Source: CAYNNP01 sp964398215 (GTDB taxonomy: Bacteria; Planctomycetota; Planctomycetia; Pirellulales; Pirellulaceae). Taken from it: a stretch of 13,847 bases of DNA. A program made the position numbers and the translations under genes. Below are positions 13,732 through 13,847 of this stretch, in pieces (the first letter of the stretch is position 1; each line of letters begins with the position of its first letter). The stretch covers positions 1-13,847 of the forward strand of contig CAYNNP010000179.1 of assembly GCA_964398215.1 (NCBI GenBank), given 5' to 3'. The notes under the pieces were generated by a model. It was given only the letters and a program-made list of their open reading frames with translations, was not told where the DNA came from and ran no database searches.

Positions 13732-13847
13732 GGCAAGGAAATGGATACAGTTGGCCTTTTCAGGCGCAATGTCTCCGCATGAGAAGCTTTCCGTATTCTT
13801 AAAAAGGCGAAATGCCGTCGATCTACGACACGAAATTTAGAAAAAAA
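13732..13847. other. Right edge, no gene identified
   Basis: No start codon with a ribosome site and no recognisable protein is seen on either strand. One minus-strand frame stays open from the edge into the terminator, but it runs through both hairpins and has no recognisable features. The segment may be the 3' part of a non-coding RNA or the 3' untranslated region of a minus-strand gene lying beyond the edge. Confidence 0.4.

Noticed and set aside
1..13847. CRISPR array, insertion sequence, phage or toxin-antitoxin module
   Set aside because: No regularly spaced direct repeats, transposase, integrase or small toxin-antitoxin gene pair was found. Repeats seen are few, short and irregular.

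Overview
The window looks like chromosomal DNA of a planctomycete, most likely of the Rhodopirellula/Pirellulaceae type. This is inferred from an EF-Tu with a non-canonical switch I sequence that I recall from that group (from memory, unverified), an exosortase carrying a C-terminal EpsI-like domain, secreted ester/lactone hydrolases, and acidic N-terminal extensions on housekeeping proteins. No species can be named from the sequence alone.

Layout. (1) Positions 3-3322, minus strand: a conserved translation/secretion block transcribed in the order tuf, tRNA-Trp(CCA), secE, nusG, rplK. The tuf-to-tRNA spacer can fold into mutually exclusive hairpins, and a further hairpin follows the tRNA. (2) 3323-4138: an 816-base divergent intergenic region with no convincing gene. 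(3) 4139-9592, plus strand: a secreted alpha/beta-hydrolase with a second, nucleophile-less hydrolase-like half, then an exosortase-EpsI fusion, then a membrane-anchored TPR protein whose ATG overlaps the exosortase stop by one base. (4) 9593-9902: a convergent intergenic region with a possible terminator, a 100-N scaffold gap flanked by the same 14-base sequence, and GC-rich repeat-like sequence. (5) 9903-11371, minus strand: an SDR oxidoreductase (TTG start) followed 11 bases later by scpB, the chromosome-condensation subunit. (6) 11372-11822: a divergent intergenic region with a small palindrome. (7) 11823-13592, plus strand: a secreted fusion of a Fes/esterase-D-type hydrolase and an SMP-30/gluconolactonase beta-propeller. 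(8) 13593-13847: a strong minus-strand intrinsic terminator, a second hairpin, and no visible gene for them to serve, so a transcript probably enters from the right.

How the parts fit. The tuf-to-rplK block is core gene expression. The exosortase and TPR protein are probably a translationally coupled pair for sorting and processing of surface or exopolysaccharide-associated proteins; no sorting-signal substrate is encoded here. The two secreted hydrolases fit a polysaccharide-degrading lifestyle, but their substrates cannot be read from the sequence. The points most worth a second look are the EF-Tu switch I divergence, the competing hairpins and tRNA-fragment repeats upstream of tRNA-Trp, the exosortase/TPR unit, and the orphan terminator at the right edge.
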